Shown piece by piece: positions 20,030 through 30,967 of a DNA stretch of 42,095 nt (position 1 is its first letter; the number at the start of each line of letters is the position of its first letter). The DNA comes from Scleroderma bovista (Eukaryota > Basidiomycota > Agaricomycetes > Boletales > Sclerodermataceae): contig JAYMGJ010000651.1 of NCBI GenBank assembly GCA_037178675.1, positions 1 through 42,095 on the forward strand, read 5' to 3'. The translations under genes were made by a program, and so were the position numbers. The notes below the pieces were generated by a model. That model was given only the letters and a program-made list of their open reading frames with translations, did not search any database and was not told the DNA's origin.

Positions 20030-21327
20030 ATAAGGAAGAAACTGGCCGAGCTTCAGCAGACCTTTTGAATTGGCACGTGTTTTCATTACGACCCGAGGAT
20101 TGTTCTAGCTCCGAGTCATCGGGAAAAACACCCCAGACGTTGCCAATACGAGTGCTTTCCGCTCTGATCACAGACAGCGTTAGATGCTTCTTGTACGACA
20201 ATGGTGATGTACATACCTGTTATTTAACGACCAGTCCAAAATCTTCATTCGCTGACACATCTGTGGCTACATGGCGCGCGAGATGATCTCACCATGCAGG
20301 CGACGGTGCATAAGTCCAAAAGGACGAGTAGGACAACCGTGGGCTGTGATAGGTGTCGAGTGGTCTTCAACGCCCTCAACATGCATATGAAAGACACGCA
20401 CCTTGAGTATTGATGATGACCCGCATTCCGAGGTGCCGTCGCTCCCTGGTAAGTGTCAACAACGCGTTTGTCAATCCTGCTGCCCCTCTGTGAGTATTCA
20501 GGTACTGTACGCCGGATGTGTTTCGGTTAACTTCTCCAGACACATGGGAAGATAATATGCCTTGTGAGCCTTATCTATCACCAGCACCTTTCCCGTGTCG
20601 ACGCCAGCACGCACAAACTGTCGCGTTACAATTTCAAACAGTCCACATGCCGATGCTGGGTCGATGAAAGGGTCTGACAGATCAATAATGGTCAGCCTCT
20701 CAGCGGCAAAGCGAGGGCCCGTTTGCTTCTGTGAAATACACCCGAAGTACGCAGGGGGTGGAGGTTCCATGAAGGCATCGAGCAACGCGAGACGCTGCTC
20801 AAGGCCAGGTGCCTGAGCTGGATTGAAGTTTTTCTTTTCTGCATCAAGGCATGACAAGAATGTTCTGTAAGAGAACTGTTCTCCGAGGTCTCGCAAGATG
20901 CTCTATCATAAACATCAAAATGTGACGGGTGACGCTCGACGTGGTGTCTCTCACCAAAACGATTTACATATACAAAGGAGCAGACTCCAATGAACCTACT
21001 GCCATCATTGAAAGTACGGCTCGGGAATCTAACTCGGACTCGTTGAAGAGCAGTGGCATGACTGACACGCGCTCCCCGAGCCGAGGGGTTTATACACAAT
21101 TTTCATCGTGTTCAACGAAGAACGCGAAACATAGGCGGGCACCATGGGCGGCTTGACGCCTGCTTGGGACGCAGAACTCACCCAGGCCGCATCGCTAGGG
21201 CCAGTACCAGGGCCTCCTTCGCCATAATGGAGGACCAGTCCTGCGAGAGGATGGGACAGAGAGCCTATGGAATCATAGGCAGGTATGAACATATTTTCAA
21301 GGAGTACTGAGACGGTGTGTGATTTCC
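20030..21327 (-). pseudogene. P-loop NTPase pseudogene, copy 2
   Basis: The minus strand starts at GKSHTVSVLLEN, the second half of Walker A, directly after sequence shared with the inverted-repeat family at 1-527. It continues through YGEGGPGTG, VSRSSLNTMK, the ESELD-- block, a long open stretch (20896-20498) with LTIIDLSDPFIDPASACGLF and VLVIDKAHK, then LTNALLTLTRERRHLGMRV, and after intron-like gaps PTVVLLVLLDLCTV. Family members read VLVVDEAHK, so the Walker B acidic residue is changed to Lys (codon 20572-20570). Frameshifts and stops occur, for example near 20980 and 21060. It complements copy 1 at 2917-3773, which retains the region before Walker A. Confidence 0.75.
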
Positions 21328-22121
21328 CATGTGTACTTACAGTGGGGACAATTGGTGTGATGAATCGTCGAGACTGCCTAGGAGCCGGGAGCCTGGAAAG
21401 ATCTGACTTGACGTTTCTTGATGGAATCTGAATGTAAGAGAAGGCAATAGTTGAACAAAGAATTGTATGACGTTATCCGAAAAGTGAAAGGGTATCGTTT
21501 CGTTGGTGCACTGGACCACCGGGTTCGTCGTCGTTACCATGGTGCTGGATTTACTACCGAATTTTAATAGAAATGAGTAATCGAGACAATGACCACGATA
21601 AGCCAAACGACTTACCACGAACTACAAGCAGTGGCAAGCTTTTGGTAGCATCCTAGGTATTAGGCGGTGGTGTGAGAGACAATGCTTGCAACGAATGTGG
21701 TGCAGCTGAAATTCTTTGACATTCTTAAGTCTCCGGGCAATAGACACGTATGCAGCGCTATTGCTAGTGGGTGAGAGGTCACGACTGGTCACAGTTCTAG
21801 GAAGCACTGCCCAGATGAATCCGGTTTCCTAGAATGGCTGGTGTCGAGACTAACGCGCAGCTTACAGGGGAGCTCCTGGGAGCTCGTGCTCTTCACGACT
21901 GAGATAGATTAGGCATGGAAGTCTGGTTTGTGCTCGAGACTGTCACAGCCTCTTGGGTGACCGGACCACCAGGGGCCGGCGAGGCATTCGTGCGCCGGGG
22001 GAGGCGGCAGGCCACAGAGGCCTTACATACTTACCGAGTGCAATATGGGGTGTCCCATCGCGGAGCACTATAATTCTACTTAAAAAAAAAAAACAAATGC
22101 AAGTGGCTCTACATGATATCT
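21328..22121. other. No gene recognised
   Basis: Positions 21330-21400 are a diverged copy of part of the 1-527 repeat family. The rest is 3' flank of the membrane protein gene ending at 22122 and shows only short random frames. Confidence 0.5.
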
Positions 22122-23991
22122 TTACAATTTCTTTAAGGTCCTGTGAATCTGATACACGCCGCCTATCATGAAGAGCAGCAGGACTGCCGCCCACACTGAT
22201 CCTACAATACTGACAGCCCGTTGATCGTCGGACCTCCAGACTGAGATAACGAGTGATATCAGCCAAAATACATTTGACCTATGTATGTGGTCAGAGATCT
22301 GTGATTGAGAAACCGTTTGTACACTCACAACATTTGCATAATAAAGGGCGCCATCAAGAATATTCGGCCAACTAGTGCTTCTCCTCGTGCCTAGCATAAC
22401 AAATTGAGCATGCCAACCAGAGGATAATTAATCTCACCCCTACCAGTTTGTCAACTGCTTCAGCTTTAACTCCGATCACATACAAGGCGGCCCAAATAAG
22501 CGCAAATGCTGCAAGGAATAAGGCCAAAATCAAAATGTCAAAGACGCGGATATACTTGTCTGAGAACTTTGAATTGCATGCCATGGCTATCGTGGCACTG
22601 TAATGTTTAAGTTATCCAAGACAGAGGATTGAGGGAGATGATACTGACAGTATAATTACCGGAGACATCATGAAGCATGCTTTCCATCCATTTCTGAGTG
22701 ACAAGAAATCGGTAAGATGGGATAGTAGTCGTCTGATGCCAGTGAGCCCTTGGCTCGTGCGTGTGGGCACAGGTGGAAGTGCTTGCAGTTCGGGCACGGG
22801 TTCATCCCCAGGTGGAGGTGCTGGCAGTCCAGGCACGGGTTCAGCCTCAGGTGGAGGTGCTGGTAGTCCGGGCACGGGTTCAGCCTCAGGTGGAGGTGCT
22901 GGCAGTCCAGGCACGGGTTCAGCCTCAGGTGGAGGTGCTGGTAGTCCGGGCACGGGTTCAGCCTCAGGTGGAGGTGCTGGCAGTCCGGGCATGGGTTCAG
23001 CCTCAGGTGGAGGTGCTGGCAGTCCGGGCACGGGTTCATCCCCAGGTGGAGGTGCTGGCAGTCCGGGCGTGGGTGTAGACACAGGTGCAGGTGCCAGTCC
23101 GGACGCAGGTGCAGGTGCGGAGGCGGGCAGGTATGGAATGTATAGGTATGGCCCACTGTTCGTGTCATCGTAAGAAGCTATCACGAGGCGCGGTGGAGGT
23201 TGGACGATAGGTAGTGTTTGTTCGGGACCACGGAAGGTTGATGGTCCAGCGGGTGAATTGGATGCATGTTCGGGCCTGCCAAAGAACTGCAAGAGAGTAT
23301 TGTTTGAAGGGCATGGCGTGCGTGTTTGTGCTTGCTCGGGACCATGGAAGGTTAATGGTTTGATGAGCTGATTTGACACAAGCTTGGACTCGCCCAAGTA
23401 GGACTCGCCAAAGTCCAGTCTGTTCTGAAGAGAATCACGTACAGGGTGTGGGCCCAGCCTGGGAGATACTAGTTTACTAGGCTTGCGACCATCAAAGGTT
23501 GATGGTCTGATGGGCAGATTGCACACAGCCTCGGACTCGTCCAAGTACATAGACTCGGGCTCATCCAAGTCCTGAGGAGAATTCTGTACAAGGTGTGGGC
23601 TTGGCGGGGGAAATGCTGATTGAGACTTGCGACCACAGGAGGTTGCCAATCGTCCAGGGCCAGGGTGGGGACGAGATGTAGACTTGGGTGGCTCACCCAA
23701 GAACGGGGGTTTGATTCCATTCGATGGCGCGGGCTCAGGCTCACTCAGGAACCTGGTAAGAGGAACTTTGCATGGAGGATAGGTGTGTCTGCAACCAAGG
23801 TGCGCAGAAGCATGGAGGGCTGCGGGGAACAGTGCAAATTGACCAACAGACGTGGGCACAGGAGTCCTGCTCCCATGGGCGGTTGACGAGACATGGGCAC
23901 TGGACATGGACTCGGACTTGTCCTTGGAGGGCAGAGGATTTGATGCAGAAGTACTAGATTGTTGTACAGTGGGAGAACAAGTGTCGTTCAT
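22122..23991 (-). CDS. Proline-rich repeat protein with four C-terminal membrane helices
   Basis: Minus-strand exons 23991-22649, 22597-22438, 22390-22329 and 22278-22122 (introns 51, 47 and 50 nt) close at about 573 residues. Residues 1-430 are Pro/Ser-rich and disordered-looking, with seven tandem 13-residue units related to PGLPAPPPEAEPV. After NGWKACF come four hydrophobic segments homologous to the small gene at 1245-1971, including the identical 62-nt exon and a matching final intron. The first donor used here (GTCAGT, 22648) is inferred because it puts the helix in frame as in the paralogue; a second, GTAATT at 22657, would not. The second intron could instead start at 22443. Likely a membrane-anchored protein with a long flexible arm; function unknown. 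Confidence 0.6.
22793..23066 (-). repeat. 39-bp minisatellite inside the proline-rich gene
   Basis: Seven units of 39 bp encode PGLPAPPP(E/G)(A/D)EP(V/M). Outer units carry GDE and inner units EAE, and a two-unit alternation of silent variants (CCA/CCG) suggests pairwise expansion. Units are multiples of three, so number changes keep the frame. The opposite strand is also open here only because of the repeat composition. Confidence 0.9.
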
Positions 23992-24038
23992 TGTGAAGTG
24001 AAGAGAATAGTGGAAGGATGAAAGGAATAGTAACGGCG

Positions 24039-24054
24039 TGAGGCGTCAGCCTCA
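24039..24054 (-). promoter_or_regulatory. Conserved palindrome upstream of the proline-rich gene
   Basis: TGAGGCGTCAGCCTCA is identical to 2025-2040 upstream of the paralogue, at 48 nt before the start codon against 54 nt there, and is preceded on the minus strand by an AT-rich AATATC in place of the TATA run. Confidence 0.6.
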
Positions 24055-24060
24055 GATATT

Positions 24061-24887
24061 ATCATAACGGTCGGGGACCGGAAAGTAAACAAAAAAGGAA
24101 TATGATGATAACAGGAAATATCACCAGGAGCACATGGACCTTGGGTGTACACCCATCCACCTCATGAAGGAAAGACTCTGTCTTCAACAAAATCAGTCCT
24201 GAGGGATAAGGGTACTATGGTCAGACTCAGTGTGCTGTGCACTTCTGCCTTTGGATCTCAGACGACAAGGCACTGAGGCGACGCGGAGTTGATCGGACAG
24301 GTTGACACTCAGGGAGGATAATAAAGGAAGAGGTATTCCTGTTGATGGACCTGAGCAGAAACCTCCTCAGAGCACAACACTAATTTAGTATTATACGCAG
24401 GTATTATAGTATTACACTACCAAGTGAAGATTGACTACATCTAGAGGAGCGGAAAGCAATCTAGAGAGAAACAAAGCAGAATGACAAATCAAAACGAATC
24501 AAGAGCTATCGGAGCGCCCATATTCTGCGGAATCAAACCTATAAACAGAACAAGAAGATCGTTGATCAGGAACTTACTATGTAGCATAGCCACTAAGGTA
24601 CCAAGTCCTCGAGGGTCCAATTACTACCAATTCAGGCAGGTGATCTGCAGGTCGATGGGTCTATCTTTATTGTTAGATTACCCTTGAGTGTCAGCGTGGC
24701 CGAAGCTACTTTATCTCCATGGATGGCTCCGGTGACACCCCGAAATGCTCTGATCAATTAACCTTACCTTGAATATATCACTGATTCTTTTGATATTGAG
24801 TATCACATCACACTTTTGAGAAAGGGTTTTGCACTGTCCATTTACCCTGAAATCTACCCTGCACTACTAGTAGGTGAATGCTAACTT
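24061..24887. other. Upstream region of the proline-rich gene; no gene recognised
   Basis: Blocks around 24480-24600 match 2118-2210 upstream of the paralogous gene. A short ORF at 24481-24687 overlaps this conserved non-coding-looking stretch and is not considered real. Confidence 0.45.
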
Positions 24888-25140
24888 CAATGGCCACTCG
24901 TCAGACTGTAAAACATGGTGAACGACAAGTCCCAGCAGTTCGGAACCTCTGAATAATCGTACATGAGCTTGGCGTGAATGTCATCTTGTTCCACGCGTAT
25001 CATCTTCATCCCCTTCCATAGACTGCGGCATGGTAGCACAGGATCATGTGTATAAGAACCCACAGGGGGCGAACGCGAAAGATAGGTCACCGCATACATC
25101 GCGGGAATGTACAGTGACGAATGCTCCTCGTATACGGTGA
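24888..25140 (-). pseudogene. Oligopeptide transporter (OPT family) fragment
   Basis: The minus strand reads YEEHSSLYIPAMYAVTY, then after a frame change a LIHMILCYH-like stretch, then SLWKGMK-IRVEQDDIHAKLM and YSEVPNCW. This matches the OPT transporter loop normally written as Y-P-(T)YAVTY, VHT-LYHG, and EQDDIHAKLMR-YPEVPDWWY. OPT proteins import small peptides across the plasma membrane. Only about 80 of some 750 residues remain, with a frameshift and a changed WWY. Confidence 0.65.
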
Positions 25141-25435
25141 GGTTGAACCGATTGCTGCTACGAGGACGCAGCTAACATTGTATATCTGACCATAGTGGAC
25201 GTGAACACATTTGTGCCCGCACAGTGATCAACTCATCTTGAGCGGTTCTCCGTTGCAAGCGACAACCCTGAAAGCAAATTCAAACGAGACGAAAGTAGCT
25301 GTGAGATGGCGGCAGTGGAGGCTGTTAGTGTGTGCACTGCTGCACGTTGGTGGTAGAGGTGGTGGCGACATCCTACTGTTGTAACACATGTTGTCAGCCG
25401 CTGGCTGCACTGGTCAACTGGTGGGTCGATCATCG
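25141..25435. other. Spacer with no recognised gene
   Basis: Lies between the transporter fragment and the left edge of the duplicated block. Nothing identifiable on either strand. Confidence 0.4.
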
Positions 25436-26359
25436 GCGTCAACGTTGGTGATGGTGGTAGTGGTCACCGTCGTCACATTGATGGGTGGTGGTGGTCCGTT
25501 AACGGTCGTCGTCGTCGTCATTGGTAGTGGGTCGTTAATCTATAATCTTCTCAATGGGCTCTGTCAAGCGCTTCTGAGCATCCGCTGAGCGTTGCTGCAG
25601 CTTGGTCGTAGATTGTCGACCGCTGACAATATTCCGTCTGGGACATCGCGGTAGACTATACAGAGTGTACACAACCACTCAGTTGCGTGAAGACCCATCA
25701 TGAGGGGGTAATCAAGAAAAATAGAGTCGATATTCACTCACAAGGCCATTTTAACTGGATTGACTCTCGCAGAGGCCCACAGATGGAAACTAGCAACGAA
25801 TGACGATGAAGTGAAGATGTGCTGTGGGAGAACAACAGCAGACAATTGTCTTGGATACGCGGCGGTGGGTGTGGCCGTCATGCTCGTGGCCCTTTGGTGT
25901 ACGTGGCCATCATCTTCCGTCGTCCTGAGGCGGTCGTGGGCGATGCAGTTGCGGTAGTGTTCCGTGGTAACTGCCAACACGACTTTAGGTTGGATGGGAA
26001 CAAGTATAGCATGGATAGCAGTAAGGTTGGTGTCCTCGAAGAGGGAGGCGAGGTATGCCTGTCCGTGATGGCAGAGAGTCCAAGTACATTTACGAAGAAA
26101 ACACCTACCACCGGTCGCTGAGAGTTGTTTGCTTCATTGTTATCCATTGCTACGACCGTACGCTCCGCTACCTGCTGCTGTTGTTATCGTCGTCAATCGC
26201 TACAGTATAGGAAACTCACAGTTGGCCCCATCATCTCGTCACCGTTGCTGTGCAGTACTGAGTACTGAGGTTCGTACCTATAAACTTTGCAGGATGATGG
26301 CAAATGTCAGTTGTGTCATACCAAAAAAGGACCCACTGAGACAACCCACCTGGAGATCG

Positions 26360-27540
26360 ACCATAATTGCTCATGGGAGGCAGTTGGCTGGTTGACGTTG
26401 GTTGACGGTAGCCTAGTTGCTGTATCTGGTTCACGTCATTTAAATATAGCACTGCTGCCTCGCTTTCCAGTACGGCGTGGTAATCTAGCGTAGGTGTACT
26501 CGACTCACCGAGGGTTGCATGTGGTGGGCAGGAAGAGCAATGTGATGGTGACGCGATGGTTGCAAAACGAGCACTGATCCGGGAGGTGCTTGCAAAAGAA
26601 CTGGGGACGAGACGACGAGAAGTCAGACGGTTAGAAAGAAAAAACCCACAAGGTAGCAGACGGAATCTTACCCCATTCTTATAGTCACCACCAAATGTCC
26701 GTTTGCAAATCACAGAGCAAGTGCATTGGTGCACATTCAGAGGCCTGTGAGCACACGAACTGGGCCCACAACAGTGGGAATCCAAGCACGCGCACCACAT
26801 GGGACTACTAGTTGAGAGCATTGAGAAGAAGATCTGGCAATTACCTTGCTTGTTCGTGAGAAAGTGCAGCCCCTGTGGTGTCGCAAAAACCCGAACCGAA
26901 TGTACTAGTCCTTACATAAGCTTTTCCCAGAACCCTTGCAGTGCTTGGAACTACGTGGGAGTCAATTTTAGTGAACGACTATCTTCCTCTAACTTAGAGT
27001 CTGGCTTTGGGAGACTACTCAGTGCTCAGTACTTCTTCCACCTGATCGCATGTGGTGCGCGTGCTTTGCTTGGATTCCCACCGTTGTGGGCCCAGTTCGT
27101 GCGCTCACAAGCCTCTGAATATGCACTGCACTTGCTCTGTGCAGTGTGCATGCTTGGATGCCCACCGTTGTGGGCCCTGCTCGTGTACTCACAAGCCTCT
27201 GAATATATCCTGTGACTTGCAAACGGGCGTTTGGTGCTGACAATTGAATGAGGTCAGATTCTTCCCGCTGCCTTGTTGATTCTTTCTTTTCAATCTGTCT
27301 GACTTCTCGTCGTCTCGTACCCAGTCCCCCTGCAGGTACATCCGAGATGTGCTCGTTCTGCGACCATCGTGTCATCGCATCGCACTTCCTGCCCACTACA
27401 TGTGCCCTCGGCGAGCAGAGTCCACTTACGCTGGATGACCATGCTGCACCAGACTCCGAGACAGCAGTACCATCAACCAACATCAGCCAGCCAACTGCCC
27501 CTCATGAGCATCATGGATGATCTCAAGGTGGGTTGTCTTG
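26360..27540. repeat. Diverged inverted repeat pair, second copy
   Basis: Counterpart of the arms at 8395-10080. The minus strand of about 26810-26360 aligns with the plus strand of 27050-27540, here uninterrupted by an LTR. The same shared blocks and intron-like borders are present. Confidence 0.55.
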
Positions 27541-27733
27541 ATGGGTAGGATTTAAGCGAACTGTAAATGTCTCTTCCAGCACGACACAATCAAGTCACTT
27601 CCAAGACATTCCTCGGAGTTTCCTCGAGATGAAATCCACGTGGATGCTAGCCCAAAAGGGAGGATCTGGGCGAGTATAAATTTTAACATGGTATGCTCGA
27701 AACTGAGAGGCGGCTGCCATCTACTCACTCAGC

Positions 27734-28758
27734 ATGTCCTTGTACCTACTAGCAACCGCGCAACTGTTAGCGGTGATCGTCTTGGCATATTAAGAAGAAA
27801 CCTTTTTACCCCCCTCAGGTCCCAAGTATTTTCCCGTGGATCGGGTCTTTGGTTAGCTTCGGCCTCAGACAAAGCGAATTCTTGATAGATTGCATGTAAG
27901 TGTTGTGGCTACATGTGCTAGTCGTATATAACCTACAGCCATAGGTTGCAATACGGGCCAGTGTTCAAGTTTCTGATGGGTGGTGGTCATATCACCGTTG
28001 TCGCGTCCGGGGAAGCCATCCAAAGCCTTCTTGTTGCTGAGCACGGTTCTCTTTCGTCCCGTAACCAAAGCTACGCAATCCTTCGTCTTCTTGGAAGCGA
28101 TTCTTCCCATGTTCAGATATTGTATGCCATTGCCATTCAAGAGCTCTTTCCCCTACTTGACAAGCGTCTTGCGAAGCGAACCTTGGGCGATGTCACACCA
28201 GGATTCGCTTGAGGTGCTCTTCAACAGACTCAAGCCGTTCGCTAACTACCAGGGCTCACTCAGGCGGTCCCTTACGGAGCCATTGTACGTCGCAGCAAAT
28301 GTCATTCTACTAGGCAGCAGATTCTCCCCAGACACCTACGATGACTACATGGTTTTCAATCACAGTCTTCCAAAATGGTTTTCCATGTGTCCGTTCTGGC
28401 CATTCCCATCCAGCAGAGCCAGAGGACGGCTTCTGGAGCACATTTCCAAGTATATCGAGGATACAGATACCGACCATGATGATTACCTCGGAGCCAACAT
28501 TGTCACCTTCTGGAAACATAATCTTACCGGCAAGGAGGGAGCATCACTGATACTTGCGCTCGAGATAGCGACTCACATGAACATGTTTATCGTCGTTTTC
28601 TGGCTCTTCACGTGGTTACTGGCCAACCCCTCTGCTCTTGCCGCTGTACGCGATGAAATCGACAAGGCAGTACGGGAGGAGTTTGGAAGCATTCAGGGGT
28701 TCCTTGCCAATGCTAATCCGGAGAACCTGCAGTCTTCGTCCTTCGAACTCCTCCACTC
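27734..28758 (+). pseudogene. Cytochrome P450 pseudogene, copy 2, truncated by fusion
   Basis: Nearly identical to 10821-13577 but without the transposon: anchor-like start at 27734, frame change after VLAY, intron 27896-27938, then HRLQYGPVFKFLMGGGHITV and an uninterrupted exon to the I-helix region. A one-base frame change after TPGFA (about 28210) is shared with copy 1. The gene is cut at 28758, before ExxR and the haem loop, by a junction to inverted block A sequence, so it cannot encode an active enzyme. The open frame that continues to 29350 is antisense to the CCT2 pseudogene and is an artefact of the fusion. Confidence 0.8.
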
Positions 28759-28788
28759 CAAAGTATGCCGTGCATCCTACACCATTTA

Positions 28789-29890
28789 TCAGTTCAGGCG
28801 CAGACACAGACAAAGGTCTACGCACCGAATAATAATCTCTGCAGTCTCGCTCGAGCTGAGGATGACCTGCCGTTTCAGTCTATATCTCTTCGTAATCCCA
28901 GGCTTCCTCATCAAACCAGTGGTGCCCTCCTTCATGCCTGTGGTCATCGTTAGCAGTATGTTTCGCATGATGCATGCATACCGAGCACGTACCAATGTCA
29001 GCGTCTGTCTGCCCTTCATATTGCGCAGCCCACAGACACGTCACGAGGTCACTGGATTCGTACCCTGCATTGTCAGCGAGAATCGTTGGAATCTGCCGCA
29101 ATACATGTACAAATGCTTCCACTGCAATCGCCTTCTCCCCCCCCTGGCCTTTCTTGCTGTCTGGTCGATGGCACAGCTCATCAGCATCTCGGAGCATCCG
29201 CCACAGAGAACGACACGAGTCTCCCTGATTGTCTGGGACAGCAGAGTGCATCGGGCAGCGAACGTTCCGCCTCATCGACCATCTGATTCGTGGAGCCGCG
29301 CAGGGCGACAGTGCATGTTTCACCAGCAGCAATGCCGGATAATTGGATGAGCTGAGAGAAAATGGTTGAGACTACGTCAGAAGGTAAATACCTTGTCTTC
29401 ATCGATAATGATTTCCTCGATCAGATTGCATCTATCAACCTTAGTTAGGTGATCTAACGAGCTAGCGGCTCACCACCTGTGACAAGTGACAGTCGTTTTA
29501 CACCTTTGAAATCAGCATAGTCGATCACTATGATGCGAATAGAGATTCACGATAGTTGTGGTGATCAGTATGTTGATGTTTTCCAAGTGTTTTGGGGAGT
29601 TACTAACCGCGATCGTTTTGTCGAGGATGAAACCCAAAACGGGGTCGAGTGTCGAGCAAGCATGATGATCGTCTGTCACGGGTGGATCTTCATTGCAATT
29701 GGCTGTTCGGCTTCCATCCACAACTCCAGTGCGAGAACGCAAACACTAATCATTCTGTCCCCGACTTCGTTGTCCCACACTTTTGAGATGAGGACAAGGA
29801 TCCTGGCTGCAGCGTTATCGAGCTGGATCAACTTAAGAATGGTAGCGCCACTGTTGGTGGCACTCCCACTGATATTGATTGGTGTATCTT
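28789..29890 (-). pseudogene. CCT2: CCT2 chaperonin (TCP-1 beta) pseudogene, copy A'
   Basis: Minus-strand counterpart of 5800-6911. Some blocks are better preserved here: GATILKLIQLDNAAARILVL, DNEVGDRMISVCVLALEL, QPIAMKIHP, KAIAVEAF, LRQIPTILADNAGYESSDLV and AAQYEGQTDADIG, which together make the CCT2 identification firm. GDGTTS is again altered (GDRMIS), and frames shift between blocks. The N-terminal part is absent. Both copies lie divergent to a DUF7330 gene. Confidence 0.88.
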
Positions 29891-30026
29891 TTGGTTGGAG
29901 AGTGGAATTGACGAAGTGACCAATGGGCCTGTTGCCCCCCAGACACCAGTTAGTAAGAAGGTCACAAACAGTGATCGGGATTTGCTGAAGCACCCCTTTA
30001 CACTATACTGTCTCCTAACCAATCCC

Positions 30027-30967
30027 ATGGCCCCAGCATCGGACTGCACGAAAGTTGGCAGTGTACAGGATCTGACAAGCCCGAAAAGTGTATGACAATC
30101 TTATATTCAACCAATAGTGATCCAGCTTATGGAATATGTATGTCAGATCCTGTCCAACACCAAAGGGGATCCACCAGCCTATGGTGTCCATCCACAGGAC
30201 ACACTCCTGCCCACCTCCACGTCAGGAGAAGTAAACCCACTCACCGAGTTAAAATGTAACCCCATAAATTTCCTCTATATTGATGGAAACTATGACAGTG
30301 CAAAGGCTAAATACGTCATTGATCCATCACTTCACATCCCAGAAGCATATTTGCCTCCACTCAAAGATATCAATGTGGATGGATCTGGGGAGAGGATGAA
30401 TGTGTATTTGCATACGGGTGACGACTTGGAAGTTGATCTGTGGATTCTGGGGCGCAAGGAGTTGGACAGTGCACTCAATCCAATGAGACGAACGAGGATG
30501 CATGTGGGTTCGCGGAATGGATCTCTGATTGTTAAAGTTGTGCGTTGTACCAAACCATTCCTTCAGGACCTGAATACTGACACCTGAGGCAGAATGCAAT
30601 TGATAACATCCACCCCTTCTCCCTCGAACTTGTATCTCAAGACAAACCTATAACTGTGTTCATCCCACGTTCATTCCATGGGACTGTCACACTCTTCACA
30701 CGAGGAATGTGTGCAATATCAATATCGGACGAGATATTGAGCAATTGTGCATTGTTAACTGCAGTAGGTGAGAAAAAGACGTACTTCATTGGCGATTTTT
30801 CGCCGGTCGTGTCTCGTTCTGGAACCGGGTTGGCGGAGTGGGCACCTGACGAGTTGAGGGCTGAGACAGGGGGCAAGGTTGTAACGGTTAAGTATGTCGA
30901 TGAAGTCAAGCCAGCGGTTTCGAAGCGGAGGTTTTTTGGTTTGTTCCACACCTACTCCCGAAACTGA
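30027..30967 (+). CDS. DUF7330-type protein, copy C
   Basis: Exons 30027-30089, 30147-30539 and 30593-30967, introns of 57 and 53 nt in phase 0, 276 residues. It differs from copy A by few substitutions, one extra Ser near the start and an Ile-Ser insertion (CAISISDE). The DUF7330 blocks VFIPRSFHGTVT, YFIGDFSP and KVVTVKYVDE are intact, as are all splice sites, so both products of the duplication still look functional while the linked CCT2 copy is dead. AATAAA follows about 40 nt after the stop. No secretion signal or membrane segment. Function unknown. Confidence 0.8.

Larger units (their letters stand above)
25436..28758. repeat. Segmental duplication block B', copy of 7485-13577
   Basis: Direct copy of block B without its three transposable insertions, so it displays their empty sites. 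It has its own changes: a 61-nt tandem-like duplication containing CACAAGCCTCTGAATAT near 27110-27210 and about 40 extra bases at 27588-27630. The right edge is the fusion point at 28758-28761. Confidence 0.9.

Noticed and set aside
22793..23066. Evenly spaced repeats suggestive of a CRISPR array
   Set aside because: Units are contiguous 39-bp coding repeats without unique spacers, and the genome is eukaryotic.
22670..23173. Plus-strand Gly/Ser-rich ORF opposite the proline-rich gene
   Set aside because: It is the antisense of the 39-bp repeat. The minus-strand frame is open far beyond the repeat, and joins to helices conserved in a paralogue.
28759..29350. Extension of the P450 open frame beyond 28758
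   Set aside because: The sequence is the antisense of the CCT2 pseudogene, brought in by the fusion; no P450 motif follows.
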